A DNA stretch of 64,000 bases from Parvibaculum sedimenti (GCF_009184905.1 NZ_WESC01000009.1:124001-188000); one strand, 5' to 3'; numbered from the stretch's first letter, positions 16,602 through 26,830 are shown. The notes: a model not told the origin generated them from the sequence alone. Numbers and translations: made by a program.

Positions 16602-17951
16602 TCAGATCACGCCGAGGTCAGGGAGGCTTCCGCCTGAGGCAAGGCCAAGAACCCCGTCAATGATGCGGTCTGCGTCGGCAACGCCGCCATGCGCGAGCAG
16701 CATGCGGGCCTTCGCCACCATGTCCGCATGCGAGAGCGGCGCTTCAGGATCGCCCTTGGCGTTGGTTCGGGCAATTTCGAGCTTCGTTCCATCGGCAAGG
16801 CGAACGCGCACGGCAGAACCCCAGGAGGTGGGATAGGCCGAGAGATAGGGCTCGCGGGCGGCGACAGAAACCTTCAGCGCCAGCGCCGCGCATTCGCTGC
16901 GGGCGGCGGGACCGAAGGCTTCGAAATCGACGGGATGGCGCGTCAGCGCCGCCGCGACCGCATGCTGGAGCGAGAACTTCGCCTCGTAGTCGCTGTTGAC
17001 CACCGGGCGATTGCAGACATCGAGCGCGGCCTGATAGGCGTCGACCTCGACTGCTTCGATTTTGCGCCCCGCGATCTTTACGCGCAGTTCCTCGGCGGCA
17101 TCAATGGCCGGATGCGTGTGGCGGCAGGACGGCCAGGGCTTGATCGAGGTGAGCCGAAGCTGCCACGGCGCATCGGGCGCGCGCAGCACGGCAGAGGGAT
17201 CGGCATCCGGGCAGGCGGCGCGGAAGAAGCCCTTTTCGCCTTCGAGAATATGCGGTGGGCCGGTGAAGCCGAAGACAGCCAGCTCGGCTGCCTTGAGACC
17301 CGCCTCTGCCGCATGGCCCGCATGAAGATGCTTCGTCATTGCACCCGTTTCGAGGAACTGCCAGAGCCCCGCCGACTGGCTGCCGGCATTGCCCAGAGCA
17401 TCGACCGCCTGCGCATCCGAAAGACCGAGGAGGGCGGCGGCCGCCATGGCCGAGCCATAGGGGCCGCAGGTCGCCGTGTTGTGCCAGATGCGGTAATGAG
17501 CAGGCCCCACGGCCATGCCGACGCGGGTCGTCGCCTCGAAGCCATGCAGGATGGATTCGAGCAGCACGCGTCCACTCGCCCGACGATGCTGCGCAAGCGC
17601 CCATGCAGCGGGAACCACCACGCAGCCCGGATGCACCACGGAGCCGCGGTGAAGGTCGTCTGTTTCCAGAATGTGGCAAAGGCCGCCCATCAGAAAGGCG
17701 AGGTGTTCTGGATCGGGCTCGGCATTGCTGCGCATCTTCTCCGCCGACCAGGCGAGCAGCGCGCGACCGGGGACGGAGTTGCGGCCCGCGAGGATGTTCG
17801 CGACCGCATCCAGCGTGAAAAGCGCCGCCGCGTCGAGATCGCCGGGGCCAACAGCCTTCGAGCGGATCAGGCGGACGAGCCCCTGGGTAAGCGACTGGTT
17901 CGCGCTATTTTCCAGAACCTCGGCGGGTCGCTCGGCAGTATTCGTCGTCAT
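16602..17951 (-). CDS. MmgE/PrpD family protein (2-methylcitrate dehydratase-like)
   Basis: 449 residues of the MmgE/PrpD fold. The N-terminal helical domain includes AALFTLDAVANILAGRNSVPGRALL, then HPGCVVVPAAWALAQ and ESILHGFEATTRVGMAVG, which carry the family's active-site His and Asp. The C-terminal lid has AKFSLQHAVAAALTR. Family members dehydrate 2-methylcitrate, decarboxylate cis-aconitate or isomerise related acids. No prpB, prpC or citrate synthase gene is adjacent, so the substrate is open. The ATG at 17951 follows GGGGACAAGT. It is divergent from rlpA. Confidence 0.88.
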   Translation of the reverse strand: MTTNTAERPAEVLENSANQSLTQGLVRLIRSKAVGPGDLDAAALFTLDAVANILAGRNSVPGRALLAWSAEKMRSNAEPDPEHLAFLMGGLCHILETDDLHRGSVVHPGCVVVPAAWALAQHRRASGRVLLESILHGFEATTRVGMAVGPAHYRIWHNTATCGPYGSAMAAAALLGLSDAQAVDALGNAGSQSAGLWQFLETGAMTKHLHAGHAAEAGLKAAELAVFGFTGPPHILEGEKGFFRAACPDADPSAVLRAPDAPWQLRLTSIKPWPSCRHTHPAIDAAEELRVKIAGRKIEAVEVDAYQAALDVCNRPVVNSDYEAKFSLQHAVAAALTRHPVDFEAFGPAARSECAALALKVSVAAREPYLSAYPTSWGSAVRVRLADGTKLEIARTNAKGDPEAPLSHADMVAKARMLLAHGGVADADRIIDGVLGLASGGSLPDLGVI

Positions 17952-18175
17952 ACTTGTCCCCGGTCCGCGACAGGCGGCTATTGTCGTCAATCGTTAACGC
18001 GGCTCAGGCAGAAAGGAAAGGCATGCGAGGGGATGAAAGGAACGAACGGCGCTTCTTGCCGCTCCACCTGCGGCTGATTATAAGCATCTTGATGTTCGCG
18101 CGCGTGAGTCGCCGGTCCGGATGGCAGGCAGGGTTGTCCGGAGGCGCAGTTCCGCGCGGAACCAGGGGTATCCGA

Positions 18176-19267
18176 ATGAGCCGTTCGATGTCGTCTGCTA
18201 TGGTCTGGCCCGCGCCGATCAGGTCACGGGCGTTTCCATTCGGCTGGGCGGCGATAACGGCGATGGCGCTGATGCTTGCCGCCTGCGGCACAAGCAGCAG
18301 CACGGACCACGTTCCGACGGGCGAGGGCGGCAGCTACAAGATCGGCAAGCCCTATCAGGTCGCCGGCGTCTGGTACTACCCGCATGAAGACGAGAATTAT
18401 GACTCCACGGGCATTGGCTCATGGTACGGCCCGCAGTTTCACGGCAAGCTGACTGCGAATGGCGAGGTCTTCGATCAGGAAGCGCTGACCGCCGCGCATC
18501 CGACCCTGCCCATGCCGGTGCTTGTTCGCGTCACCAATCTCGAGAATGGCCGCTCGGTGGTCGTCCGGGTCAATGATCGCGGCCCCTTCGTCAATGGCCG
18601 CGAGATCGACCTCTCCCGCAAGGCCGCCGAGCTTTTGGGCTACGACCGCAAGGGTACGGCAAAGGTCCGTGTACAGTATGTCGGCCGCGCTCCGCTGCCG
18701 GGCATTCCCGGCACGATGAAGACTCAGGTCGCTTCCGCCACCGGGCAGGAAACCTTCATCGCGCCGAAGCCCGCTATGGACGAGAGCGAGAAGCAGGTTG
18801 CGGTTGTGCCGAAATCCTCGGTCACCGCAGTCGAGCTCGCGCCGGTCAGTGGGGTGAACGTCGCTCCCGCGACGCCAGTTTCCTCAAAGCCCGCTTCCGT
18901 CTCATCCTCGACGCTTTCCGCGCCGAGACCGGCCGCGGGGATGCAACCCGTTTCCGACGATACGCAAGTCGCCAGCGCCAATGTGCTGCCGCCGACGCCC
19001 GCCGCCGTTGAGCATCTGCCCGTGACCGCTGGCACGAACATCTTCGTGCAGGCTGGTTCTTTCCGCAGCTTCGCCAATGCCGAGTCCGTGCATCAGCAGT
19101 TGCTGGCGCAAGGCTTCAACAACGTGCAGGTGAAGCCGGTGCAGGTCGAAGGGGCGCAATATTATCGTGTGCGCGTCGGGCCGCTGCCCAATGTGTCCGC
19201 CGCCGACGCATCGCTGCAGAACGTCATTCAGAAGGGCCACGCAGGGGCGCGCATCATCGTCGACTGA
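18176..19267 (+). CDS. rlpA: Septal ring lytic transglycosylase RlpA family lipoprotein with SPOR domain
   Basis: 363 residues. A lipoprotein signal ends in LMLAAC-G (Cys near 36), so it is anchored to the outer membrane. The double-psi beta-barrel follows: GIGSWYGPQFHGKLTANGE, then RVNDRGPFVNGREIDLS with the catalytic-type Asp and His context. A Ser/Ala/Pro-rich linker precedes a C-terminal SPOR domain (NIFVQAGSFRSFANAE to YYRVRVGPLP), which binds denuded glycan at the septum. The start is the ATG at 18176 after AGGGGTATCC. It heads a cell-wall cluster with the carboxypeptidase 48 bases downstream. Confidence 0.93.
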   Translation: MSRSMSSAMVWPAPIRSRAFPFGWAAITAMALMLAACGTSSSTDHVPTGEGGSYKIGKPYQVAGVWYYPHEDENYDSTGIGSWYGPQFHGKLTANGEVFDQEALTAAHPTLPMPVLVRVTNLENGRSVVVRVNDRGPFVNGREIDLSRKAAELLGYDRKGTAKVRVQYVGRAPLPGIPGTMKTQVASATGQETFIAPKPAMDESEKQVAVVPKSSVTAVELAPVSGVNVAPATPVSSKPASVSSSTLSAPRPAAGMQPVSDDTQVASANVLPPTPAAVEHLPVTAGTNIFVQAGSFRSFANAESVHQQLLAQGFNNVQVKPVQVEGAQYYRVRVGPLPNVSAADASLQNVIQKGHAGARIIVD

Positions 19268-19315
19268 GACGATAATGTCCGACCTCGCCAATGCCACCGA
19301 AAGGGAATATCCGAT

Positions 19316-20476
19316 ATGAAGCGAATGAAGCCGATCCTCCACCGCATGGCGCTTGCCGCCATCGCCCTTGTGGCGATCCTTGCCGCGCGGCCCGCGCTCG
19401 CCTTCGACACGACGGCGCAATATGCGGTGCTGATGGACGCGGCGACGGGCGCGGTGCTGTGGGAAAAGGATGGCGACGTCCGCATGCATCCGGCGAGCAT
19501 GAGCAAGCTCATGACGCTGTCGATGCTCTTCGACGCATTGAAGTCAGGCACGGTGAAGCTCACCGACGAATTCCCCGTCAGCGAGCACGCCTGGCGCGCA
19601 GGCGGCACGACGTCGGGTTCGTCGACCATGTTTGCGCAGGTCGGCTCGCGCATTCCGGTCGAGGTGCTGATCCAGGGTATCATCGTTCAGTCTGCCAATG
19701 ACGGCTGCATCACGGTCGCGGAGGCATTGAAGGGCTCGGAACCGGAATTCGCCGCCGCGATGACGGAGCGCGCGAAGGAACTTGGCCTGACGGATTCAAC
19801 CTTCGCGAACTCCACCGGCTGGCCAGATCCGAACCAGATGATGACGGCGCACGATCTCGCGCGGCTCGCTCGTCACATCATCTATGACTTCCCGGAATAT
19901 TATCATTACTTCAGCGAGAAGGAGTTCACCTGGAACGGCATCCACCAGGAGAACCGCAATCCGGCGCTGTATCTCGATCCGACTGTCGACGGCTTGAAGA
20001 CCGGCCACACCGAAGCATCGGGCTTTGGCCTTGTGGTTTCTGCCAAGCGCGGTGATGAACGCCTCATCCTCGTCCTCAACGGTATGCCGACGAACAAGGC
20101 CCGGGCCGAGGAAAGCGTGCGCGTGCTCGACTGGGGCTTCCGCTCGTTCAAGAAGTACCAGATCTTCGCCAAGGGCGCGGCGGTGGAAAACGCGCCGGTC
20201 TGGCAGGGCACCTATTCGCAAGTGCCGCTCGTGGCGGGCAACGATGTTTCGCTCATCATGACGCCCGATCAGCGCAAGGGCATGAAGGTGTCGGTGAACT
20301 ATTCCTCGCCCGTGAAGGCCCCCATCGCCGCAGGCCAGCAGCTTGGCACCCTTCGCATCGAAGTGCCCGACAAGCCCGTGCAGGAAATTCCTCTGCTCGC
20401 TGGCGCCAATGTCGACAGGCTGGGCATATTCGGCCGCGCGATGAATGCGCTCAAGCACATGATCTTCGGCGCTTGA
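19316..20476 (+). CDS. dacC: D-alanyl-D-alanine carboxypeptidase (PBP5/6-like)
   Basis: 386 residues. Sec signal peptide at 1-29 (ALA-F). The three serine-peptidase motifs are in order: SMSK at 61-64 (nucleophile Ser61, general base Lys64), SAN at 126-128 and KTG at 228-230. A C-terminal PBP5_C beta-domain and an amphipathic tail ending RAMNALKHMIFGA would attach it to the membrane. It trims the terminal D-Ala from peptidoglycan pentapeptides. The gene overlaps or abuts tmk, suggesting co-transcription. Whether this is DacA, DacC or another paralogue is not certain. Confidence 0.93.
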   Translation: MKRMKPILHRMALAAIALVAILAARPALAFDTTAQYAVLMDAATGAVLWEKDGDVRMHPASMSKLMTLSMLFDALKSGTVKLTDEFPVSEHAWRAGGTTSGSSTMFAQVGSRIPVEVLIQGIIVQSANDGCITVAEALKGSEPEFAAAMTERAKELGLTDSTFANSTGWPDPNQMMTAHDLARLARHIIYDFPEYYHYFSEKEFTWNGIHQENRNPALYLDPTVDGLKTGHTEASGFGLVVSAKRGDERLILVLNGMPTNKARAEESVRVLDWGFRSFKKYQIFAKGAAVENAPVWQGTYSQVPLVAGNDVSLIMTPDQRKGMKVSVNYSSPVKAPIAAGQQLGTLRIEVPDKPVQEIPLLAGANVDRLGIFGRAMNALKHMIFGA

Positions 20477-20481
20477 GAGCA

Positions 20482-21123
20482 GTGACCCAGCCGCGCTTCA
20501 TCACACTGGAAGGGGGCGAGGGCGCCGGCAAGTCGACGCAGGCGCGCGCCCTCCGAACGCGGCTGGAGGCTCTTGGCCATGAGGTCGTGCTGACGCGCGA
20601 GCCGGGTGGCGCGCCGGGGGCAGAGGCCATCCGGCACCTGCTCGTCACCGGCGATACGGGCCGCTGGACACCGCTTGCGGAGACGCTGTTGCACTTCGCG
20701 GCGCGCGAAGACCATCTCGCGCATACGATCCGCCCGGCGCTGGCGCGTGGGGCCTGGGTTGTCTCGGATCGTTTCGTGGACTCCACCTTCGCCTATCAGG
20801 GCGGGGCTCAGGGCGTGGGCGAGGAGACGGTGAAAGCCTTGTCCGCGCTCGTCATTGGCGCGGATATGCCCGCGCTGACAATCATCCTCGACCTGCCGGT
20901 GGAGACGGGCCTCGCGCGTGCACATAGCCGCGCAGGTGTGGATAACTCTGGCGAGGATCGCTATGAGCGAATGGAACAAGTGTTCCATCAAACGCTGCGT
21001 GATGCCTTTCTTGCCATCGCGAAAGCGCAGCCGGAGCGATGTGTCGTCATCGATGCGTCACAAAGCGAGGAAGATGTGGCGCGGCAAATTTGGCACAGTG
21101 TGACATCGCGATTGGCCACATAG
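20482..21123 (+). CDS. tmk: Thymidylate kinase
   Basis: 213 residues. The P-loop is GGEGAGKST, immediately after the start, followed by LTREPGG (DR(Y/H)-type dTMP-binding element), SDRFVDSTFAYQGG, and a LID region around ARAHSRAGVDNSGEDRYE. It phosphorylates dTMP to dTDP. A TTG at 20473 overlaps the dacC stop, but the GTG at 20482 gives the usual TQPRFITLEGGEG beginning, so I use it; the difference is three codons. It precedes an M23 peptidase with its own promoter. Confidence 0.95.
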   Translation: MTQPRFITLEGGEGAGKSTQARALRTRLEALGHEVVLTREPGGAPGAEAIRHLLVTGDTGRWTPLAETLLHFAAREDHLAHTIRPALARGAWVVSDRFVDSTFAYQGGAQGVGEETVKALSALVIGADMPALTIILDLPVETGLARAHSRAGVDNSGEDRYERMEQVFHQTLRDAFLAIAKAQPERCVVIDASQSEEDVARQIWHSVTSRLAT

Positions 21124-21151
21124 TTCATTGATCCGTATGGTAAATTCCTGT

Positions 21152-21181
21152 TTGACCCATCACCGAAGGTTCGACTATAGA
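21152..21181 (+). promoter_or_regulatory. Sigma-70-like promoter of the M23 peptidase gene
   Basis: TTGACC (21152-21157) and TATAGA (21176-21181) are separated by 18 bases, close to consensus for a housekeeping promoter. The start codon lies 60 bases downstream. Confidence 0.65.
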
Positions 21182-21240
21182 AGCTTCTCTGGTAGCGCTC
21201 CGGCTCGCGGCGGGGGGCAGTAAACAAGGGAAGCCGACGC

Positions 21241-22281
21241 ATGAAACAGCGACAGAGAAACAAACAAAATCTGTTGCCGTTCATCAGCGCCTCGCTCGCT
21301 TCCTCCTTCCTCCTCTTCAATTCGCTTCCGGCTCAGGCCAATACGCTCGGCACACTGAGCATTCCTTCCTCCGATCTGCCGGCCGGCATGCGCGGCGACA
21401 TTGACGCCGCTATCGACGCCGCCATCCTGAAGGGCGCCGCGATGCGCCACGACATGGTGGCGAGCCGCACCGTCAAATTCATGAAGGGCGACACGCTCGC
21501 CAAGGTTCTGACCCGCGAAGGCGTCGACAAGGCGCAGCGCGATGCTGCACTCAAGGCGCTGGGCGCCCATTTCGATGTCTCGAAGCTCAAGGCCGGCGAC
21601 AAGGTCGATGTGGCGATGCGCGGCAGCGAACCCTCGAAGCGCAATCTCGTCGCTCTGCGCCTCCACGCGGGCAAGGCGCAGGAAGTCGCCATCGTTTCCG
21701 GCGCTGACGGCGCCTTCAGCATGCAGGGCAAGGCGCCTGCTGCGGAGAACCCGGCGATCGAGAAGGCCGTGGCCGTGTCGACGGAAAGCTGGCCGGTCGC
21801 CGCGGCGGCGCTGACCCTCGGTTCGCCCGTGCGCACGGGCCGCATGACGTCACCCTGGGGCTGGCGCATTCATCCGGTGCTTGGCGTGCGCAAGTTCCAC
21901 AAGGGTGTCGACTACGCCGCCCCCAAGGGCACACCGGTCTATGCGACCGACGACGGCGAGGTGCAGACCATCGGCTGGCGCGGCAATTACGGCCGCTACA
22001 TCAAGCTCACCCATAATGAGCACCTCGCAACCGCCTATGCCCATCTTTCAAGATTCGCTGCCGGATTGAAGCCCGGCGCCCATGTCCGCAAGGGGCAGGT
22101 GATTGCCTATATCGGCGCTTCAGGCCTCGCCACCGGCAACCATCTCTATTACGAGGTGATTGTGGACAACAAGCGGGTAAACCCGCTGCAGAACATTGTG
22201 GTGCAGACAAATCTGGATGGCAGCAAGCAGGTCGAACTTGAGCCCTATGCCACGCAGCTCAGCGAGAATGTTCGCCGCTGA
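21241..22281 (+). CDS. M23-family (LytM-like) peptidoglycan endopeptidase
   Basis: 346 residues. Signal peptide to about residue 33 (PAQA-N). The middle contains a LysM/opacity-like region (KFMKGDTLAKVLTREGV). The C-terminal LytM domain has the zinc ligands His220 and Asp224 in HKGVDYAAPKG, His268 in AYAHLS and His301 in GNHLYYEV, so it should be an active D,D-endopeptidase of the MepM type rather than an inactive EnvC-like activator. It acts in the periplasm on peptidoglycan cross-links. It has its own promoter and is followed by holB after 58 bases. Confidence 0.92.
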   Translation: MKQRQRNKQNLLPFISASLASSFLLFNSLPAQANTLGTLSIPSSDLPAGMRGDIDAAIDAAILKGAAMRHDMVASRTVKFMKGDTLAKVLTREGVDKAQRDAALKALGAHFDVSKLKAGDKVDVAMRGSEPSKRNLVALRLHAGKAQEVAIVSGADGAFSMQGKAPAAENPAIEKAVAVSTESWPVAAAALTLGSPVRTGRMTSPWGWRIHPVLGVRKFHKGVDYAAPKGTPVYATDDGEVQTIGWRGNYGRYIKLTHNEHLATAYAHLSRFAAGLKPGAHVRKGQVIAYIGASGLATGNHLYYEVIVDNKRVNPLQNIVVQTNLDGSKQVELEPYATQLSENVRR

Positions 22282-22339
22282 TGCGAGCTTGAAGCCAGCC
22301 TCGTTGAGGCGGCCACCCGCCCTGTGATACGACAGGTGC

Positions 22340-23452
22340 ATGAGCGATATTCCCGAAAGCGACCGGCTTGGCGACTTTCCGCATCCGCGCGAGGTCTCGA
22401 CGCTGATCGGCCAGGACGAAGCCGAACGCGCCGTCTTCGACGCCTTCATGGGCGGGCGCATGCACCACGCCTGGCTGCTGACGGGCCCCAAGGGCATCGG
22501 CAAGGCAACGCTCGCCTATCGCATTGCGCGCTTCCTGCTGCGCTACGGCGAGCCCGAGGTGGCCAGGGCCGCGCGGGCGCATGATCTCTCCGTTCCCGGA
22601 GACGACGCTGTGTTCCGCCAGATCGCGGCGCAGAGCCATCCCAATCTTCTCGTCATCCGCCGCCCCTATGACGACAAGGCCAAGCGTCTGAAAACGGTCA
22701 TCCCGGTGGAGGAAGTGCGGCGCACGTCGAACTTCTTCGGCATGAGCGCGGGCGCGGGCGGCTGGCGCGTCGCCATAGTCGATGCTGCCGACGACATGAA
22801 CGTCAACGCGGAAAATGCGTTGCTGAAAATCCTTGAAGAGCCGCCGGCGCGGGGCCTCTTCATCCTCGTCAGCCATCAGCCAGGGCGCCTGTTGCCGACG
22901 ATCCGCTCGCGCTGCCGCGTGCTGACGCTGAAGCCGCTCGACGCGCCGCATATTGCCGACGTGCTGGCCGCGAACGAGACCAGGGCCAATGCGGAAGAGC
23001 GCGTCGCCATAGGCCGCCTGGCCGAAGGCAGCGCCGGGCGCGCGCTCACCATTGCGGCCGGCGGCGGGCTCGATCTCTACCGCGAGCTCGTGGCGCTGCT
23101 CATGCCGCTGCCCCGCCTCAACGTCAAAGGCATCCATGCCCTTGCCGACAAGGTGGGCCGCCGAGGCGCGGACGAAGCCTATGAAACCTTCACCGACCTC
23201 CTGTCCGACTGGCTGCAAAGACTGGTGCGGACGGGCGCCGGAGCAGACGCTACGGGCGACATCGTGGCGGGCGAGGGGGCAGCCATGGCGCGGCTCGCTG
23301 GCGGCACCGGCCTTGATCGCTGGGTCGAGGTATGGGAAAAGATCAACCAATCGGTCGCCCGGGCGGAAGCGCTCAATACGGATCGCAAGCTCGTGATCCT
23401 GAACGCTTTTTCGATGCTGGAAAGCGTCGCCGGCGAGCGCATTGGAGCGTGA
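22340..23452 (+). CDS. holB: DNA polymerase III subunit delta'
   Basis: 370 residues of clamp-loader AAA+ fold. LIGQDEAERAVFDAFMGGRMHHAWLLTGPKGIGK contains the altered P-loop region of delta', which usually does not hydrolyse ATP. NAENALLKILEEPP and ILVSHQPGRLLPTIRSRC are the Sensor-1/arginine-finger region. It is part of the clamp loader that places the beta clamp on DNA. Delta' is often beside tmk and tatD in alphaproteobacteria, as here. It lies 45 bases before metG. Confidence 0.94.
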   Translation: MSDIPESDRLGDFPHPREVSTLIGQDEAERAVFDAFMGGRMHHAWLLTGPKGIGKATLAYRIARFLLRYGEPEVARAARAHDLSVPGDDAVFRQIAAQSHPNLLVIRRPYDDKAKRLKTVIPVEEVRRTSNFFGMSAGAGGWRVAIVDAADDMNVNAENALLKILEEPPARGLFILVSHQPGRLLPTIRSRCRVLTLKPLDAPHIADVLAANETRANAEERVAIGRLAEGSAGRALTIAAGGGLDLYRELVALLMPLPRLNVKGIHALADKVGRRGADEAYETFTDLLSDWLQRLVRTGAGADATGDIVAGEGAAMARLAGGTGLDRWVEVWEKINQSVARAEALNTDRKLVILNAFSMLESVAGERIGA

Positions 23453-23497
23453 TGCTCCGCGCCCCTCAAGGCGCCATTCTCGACAGGTTCGCCCAAG

Positions 23498-25072
23498 ATG
23501 ACGGCTCGAAAAGCCTTTTACATAACGACTGCGATTTCCTATCCCAACGGCGCGCCGCATATCGGCCATGCCTATGAGATGATCTCGACCGATGTCATCG
23601 CGCGCTTCAAGCGGCTCGACGGCTTCGACGTGCGCTTCCAGACGGGTGTGGACGACCACGGCCAGAAGATGGTGCAGACGGCGAGGGCACGCGGCATCAC
23701 CGCCCAGGAACTCGCCGACGAGATGGCGCCGAAATTCAAGGCCATGGCGGCATTCCTCAACGCCTCGAATGACGACTTCATTCGCACGATCGAGGACCGT
23801 CATGTGCGGTCCTGCCAGCACCTGTGGAAGACCATCGCGGCGAATAAGGGCCCGATGGGGCCGGACATTTTCCGCGACGCCTATTCGGGCTGGTACTCGG
23901 TGCGCGACGAAGCGTTTTACGGCGAAGACGAGCTGACGAAAAACGAAGAGGGCAAGCTCTTCGCGCCAACCGGCACGCCCGTCGAGTGGATGGAGGAAGA
24001 GACCTATTTCTTCCGCCTCTCCGCCTATCAGGACAGGCTTCTCGAGCACTACGAAAAGCACCCGGATTTCATCCAGCCGGTGTCGCGCCGCAACGAGGTC
24101 CTCGCCTTCGTCAAGCGCGGCCTGAAGGATCTCTCGATCTCCCGTGCACGGACGAAACTCGACTGGGGCATCGACGTGCCGGGCGATCCGAGCCACGTCA
24201 TGTATGTCTGGTTCGACGCGCTGACCAACTACATCACCGGCGTCGGCTATCCCGATGTCGAAAGCAAGGCCTTCAGAAAATACTGGCCGGCCGACGCGCA
24301 TATCATCGGCAAGGATATCGTTCGCTTCCACGCGGTGATCTGGCCTGCCATGCTGATGGCAGCAGGCGTCGAGCTTCCGAAGCGCGTTTTCGGCCACGGC
24401 TTTCTCTATAACCGCGGCGAGAAAATGTCGAAGTCGGTCGGCAATGTGATCGACCCCCAGACACTGGTCGAGACTTATGGCGTCGACCAGATTCGCTATT
24501 TCTTCTGCCGCGAAGTGCCTTATGGACAGGACGGCAGCTACAGCCACGAAACGGTGGTGAACCGCGTCAATGCCGATCTCGCGAACGATATCGGCAATCT
24601 CGCGCAGCGCTCGCTCTCGATGATCGCGAAAAATTGCGAAGCGAAAGTTCCGGCGCGCAGCGAATTGAGCGACGAGGACAAGGAACTTCTCCGCGCGGCG
24701 GCGAACCTTCTTCCGACGGTGCGCGACCAGATGGAGCGCTTCGAAATTCATCATTATCTCGCATCCGTGTTCGAGGTAGTGAGCGCGGCTAACCGTTACT
24801 TCGCAAGCCAGGAACCATGGGCGCTGAAGAAGACCGATCCGGCACGCATGGCGACGGTGCTTTACGTGACGATCGAAACGGTACGCCACGCCGCGATCCT
24901 GTTGCAGCCGGTCATGCCGGCTTCGATGGCGCGGCTGCTCGATATGCTTGGTGTGCCGGAGGAGAACCGCACGTTCGAGGCCATTGAGGCGCATCCGCTG
25001 AAGGCCGGCGTTGAATTGCCTGCGCCCGAAGGCGTTTTCCCGCGCCTCGTCGACGAGCCGGCGGAAGACTGA
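23498..25072 (+). CDS. metG: Methionine--tRNA ligase
   Basis: 524 residues, class I aminoacyl-tRNA synthetase. HIGH signature at residues 21-24 (APHIGHAY), KMSKS signature near 310 ([10 protein letters not shown]), and the [13 protein letters not shown] segment between them. The CP1 knuckle lacks the zinc-binding Cys set of the long E. coli enzyme, so this is the shorter type without the C-terminal dimerisation domain. It charges tRNA-Met and tRNA-fMet. The stop is two bases before tatD. Confidence 0.97.
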   Translation: MTARKAFYITTAISYPNGAPHIGHAYEMISTDVIARFKRLDGFDVRFQTGVDDHGQKMVQTARARGITAQELADEMAPKFKAMAAFLNASNDDFIRTIEDRHVRSCQHLWKTIAANKGPMGPDIFRDAYSGWYSVRDEAFYGEDELTKNEEGKLFAPTGTPVEWMEEETYFFRLSAYQDRLLEHYEKHPDFIQPVSRRNEVLAFVKRGLKDLSISRARTKLDWGIDVPGDPSHVMYVWFDALTNYITGVGYPDVESKAFRKYWPADAHIIGKDIVRFHAVIWPAMLMAAGVELPKRVFGHGFLYNRGEKMSKSVGNVIDPQTLVETYGVDQIRYFFCREVPYGQDGSYSHETVVNRVNADLANDIGNLAQRSLSMIAKNCEAKVPARSELSDEDKELLRAAANLLPTVRDQMERFEIHHYLASVFEVVSAANRYFASQEPWALKKTDPARMATVLYVTIETVRHAAILLQPVMPASMARLLDMLGVPEENRTFEAIEAHPLKAGVELPAPEGVFPRLVDEPAED

Positions 25073-25074
25073 GC

Positions 25075-25875
25075 ATGGCGGTTCTGGTCGACAGTCATTG
25101 CCATCTCGACTTTCCGGACTTCGCGTCGGAAGTGGATGAGGTCGTGTCGCGCGCGCACGACGCAGGCGTCGGCCTCATGGTGACGATTTCGACAAAGATC
25201 TCGCAGTTCGACCGCATTGTCGCCATCGCCGAGCGCTTCCCGAACGTCTATTGCACGGTCGGCATTCATCCGCATGAAGCGGCGAGCGAACCCGATACGG
25301 ATACGGCGCGGCTGGTCGAGCTTGCGCGGCATCCCAAGGTCGTCGGCATTGGCGAAACCGGTCTCGATTATTTTTATGAGCATGCGCCGCGTGACGCGCA
25401 GAAACGCGCATTCCGCGCTCACATCGGCGCGGCGCGTGAAACGCAATTACCGCTCGTCGTGCATACGCGCGATGCGGACGCCGACACCGCCGATCTGTTG
25501 ACGGAGGAAATGGGGAAGGGTGCGTTTCCGGGCCTTCTGCATTGCTTCACGTCGAGCCGCAAGCTCGCGGAAGAGGCGCTGGCGCTCGGCTTCTACATCT
25601 CGATGTCCGGCATCGTGACATTCAAGAGTGCCGCCGAATTGCAGGAAACGGTGCGCCATGTACCGCTGGAGCGGCTGCTGGTCGAGACGGATTCACCTTA
25701 TCTCGCGCCGATCCCGAAGCGCGGCAAACGCAACGAGCCGTCTTTCGTCGTGCATACGGCGGCGAAAGTCGCGGAACTGAAGGGCGTCTCGGCCGATACG
25801 CTTGCCGATACGACGAGCGAGAATTTCCTGCGGCTCTTTTCCCGCGTTCCGCGCGAGGCTGTGTTCGCCAAATGA
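25075..25875 (+). CDS. tatD: TatD-family metal-dependent hydrolase (DNase)
   Basis: 266 residues of the amidohydrolase-like TIM barrel. Metal-site motifs are DSHCHLDF near the N-terminus, GIGETGLDYF, VVHTRDAD, LLHCFTSS and VETDSPYLAPIP. TatD proteins are 3'-5' exonucleases involved in DNA repair and degradation. The gene follows metG by two bases and overlaps the next by four (ATGA), so it belongs to the same operon. Confidence 0.93.
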   Translation: MAVLVDSHCHLDFPDFASEVDEVVSRAHDAGVGLMVTISTKISQFDRIVAIAERFPNVYCTVGIHPHEAASEPDTDTARLVELARHPKVVGIGETGLDYFYEHAPRDAQKRAFRAHIGAARETQLPLVVHTRDADADTADLLTEEMGKGAFPGLLHCFTSSRKLAEEALALGFYISMSGIVTFKSAAELQETVRHVPLERLLVETDSPYLAPIPKRGKRNEPSFVVHTAAKVAELKGVSADTLADTTSENFLRLFSRVPREAVFAK

Positions 25876-26681
25876 AAATACGCGCGACCATTCTCGGCTC
25901 CGGCTCGTCCGGCGGCGTTCCACGCATCGGCGGATATTGGGGCGCTTGCGATCCCGCGGAGCCGCGAAATCGCCGCCGCCGCTGCTCGTTGCTGATCGAG
26001 CAATGGGACGACAATCCGCACGAAAAAACGACTGTGCTCGTCGATACATCGCCCGACATGCGCGAACAGTTGCTCGATGCGAATGTGAGCTGGATCGACG
26101 GGGTACTTTTCACCCATGACCATGCCGACCAGTGCCACGGGATCGACGATCTGCGCATGATCGCGCATAACGGCCATGCCCGCGTGAATGTCTGGATGGA
26201 CGGACCGACGACCTCGACGCTGACGACGCGCTTCCGCTATTGCTTCCTGGAGGAAGACGGCTCGGGCTATCCGGCAATCCTCAATGCGCATCTGATCGAG
26301 GAAATGGGAAGGCCGATCCGCGTCGAAGGCGCCGGCGGGACCATCGAGGCCATTCCATTCGACCAGGACCACGGCGCCATCCGGTCGCTCGGATTCCGCT
26401 TCGGACCGCTGGCATATTCGAGCGACGTGGTCGGCATGCCGGATGAGAGCTTCGATCTGGTTGACGGCATCGAATGCTGGATCGTCGACGCGCTGCGTTA
26501 CACGCCGCATCCGACGCATGCGCATGTTGACCTGGCGCTGCAGTGGATCGCGCGCGCCAACGCACCGCGCGGCGTGCTCACCAATCTCCATGTCGATCTG
26601 GACTACCGCAAGCTCGCGTCAGAGCTGCCGGAAGGCGTCGTACCGGCTTATGACGGCATGACGCTGGAATTCGAGTTCTGA
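25872..26681 (+). CDS. MBL-fold metallohydrolase (PhnP-like)
   Basis: 269 residues beginning MKIRATILGSGSSGGVPRIGG, the typical start of the PhnP/metallo-beta-lactamase phosphodiesterase group. The metal motif is THDHADQCHG (81-90). Compared with HxHxDH, the last His is Gln, a change common in this alphaproteobacterial branch. A long basic segment (RNRRRRCSL) lies in the CDPAE loop. Translationally coupled to tatD (ATGA overlap). The substrate is unknown; PhnP itself is a cyclic phosphodiesterase. Confidence 0.88.
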   Translation: MKIRATILGSGSSGGVPRIGGYWGACDPAEPRNRRRRCSLLIEQWDDNPHEKTTVLVDTSPDMREQLLDANVSWIDGVLFTHDHADQCHGIDDLRMIAHNGHARVNVWMDGPTTSTLTTRFRYCFLEEDGSGYPAILNAHLIEEMGRPIRVEGAGGTIEAIPFDQDHGAIRSLGFRFGPLAYSSDVVGMPDESFDLVDGIECWIVDALRYTPHPTHAHVDLALQWIARANAPRGVLTNLHVDLDYRKLASELPEGVVPAYDGMTLEFEF

Positions 26682-26830
26682 AGATCGCACAAAGCGCATA
26701 ATATCAAAGTCCCATTATTTGACACAACATCTCGCGCTCATCGGATCAACGCCCGCACACACCGCTTACCGGAAGCGGGGCGTATTGCGACGTTTACCTA
26801 CCGCTTGCGACAATCTCTACACGGATGTTC

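Noticed and set aside
22259-24994. Very long minus-strand frame (911 residues) across holB and metG
   Set aside because: It lies entirely antisense to two well-supported genes, and its His/Arg/Asp-rich composition is the usual mirror of GC-rich coding DNA.
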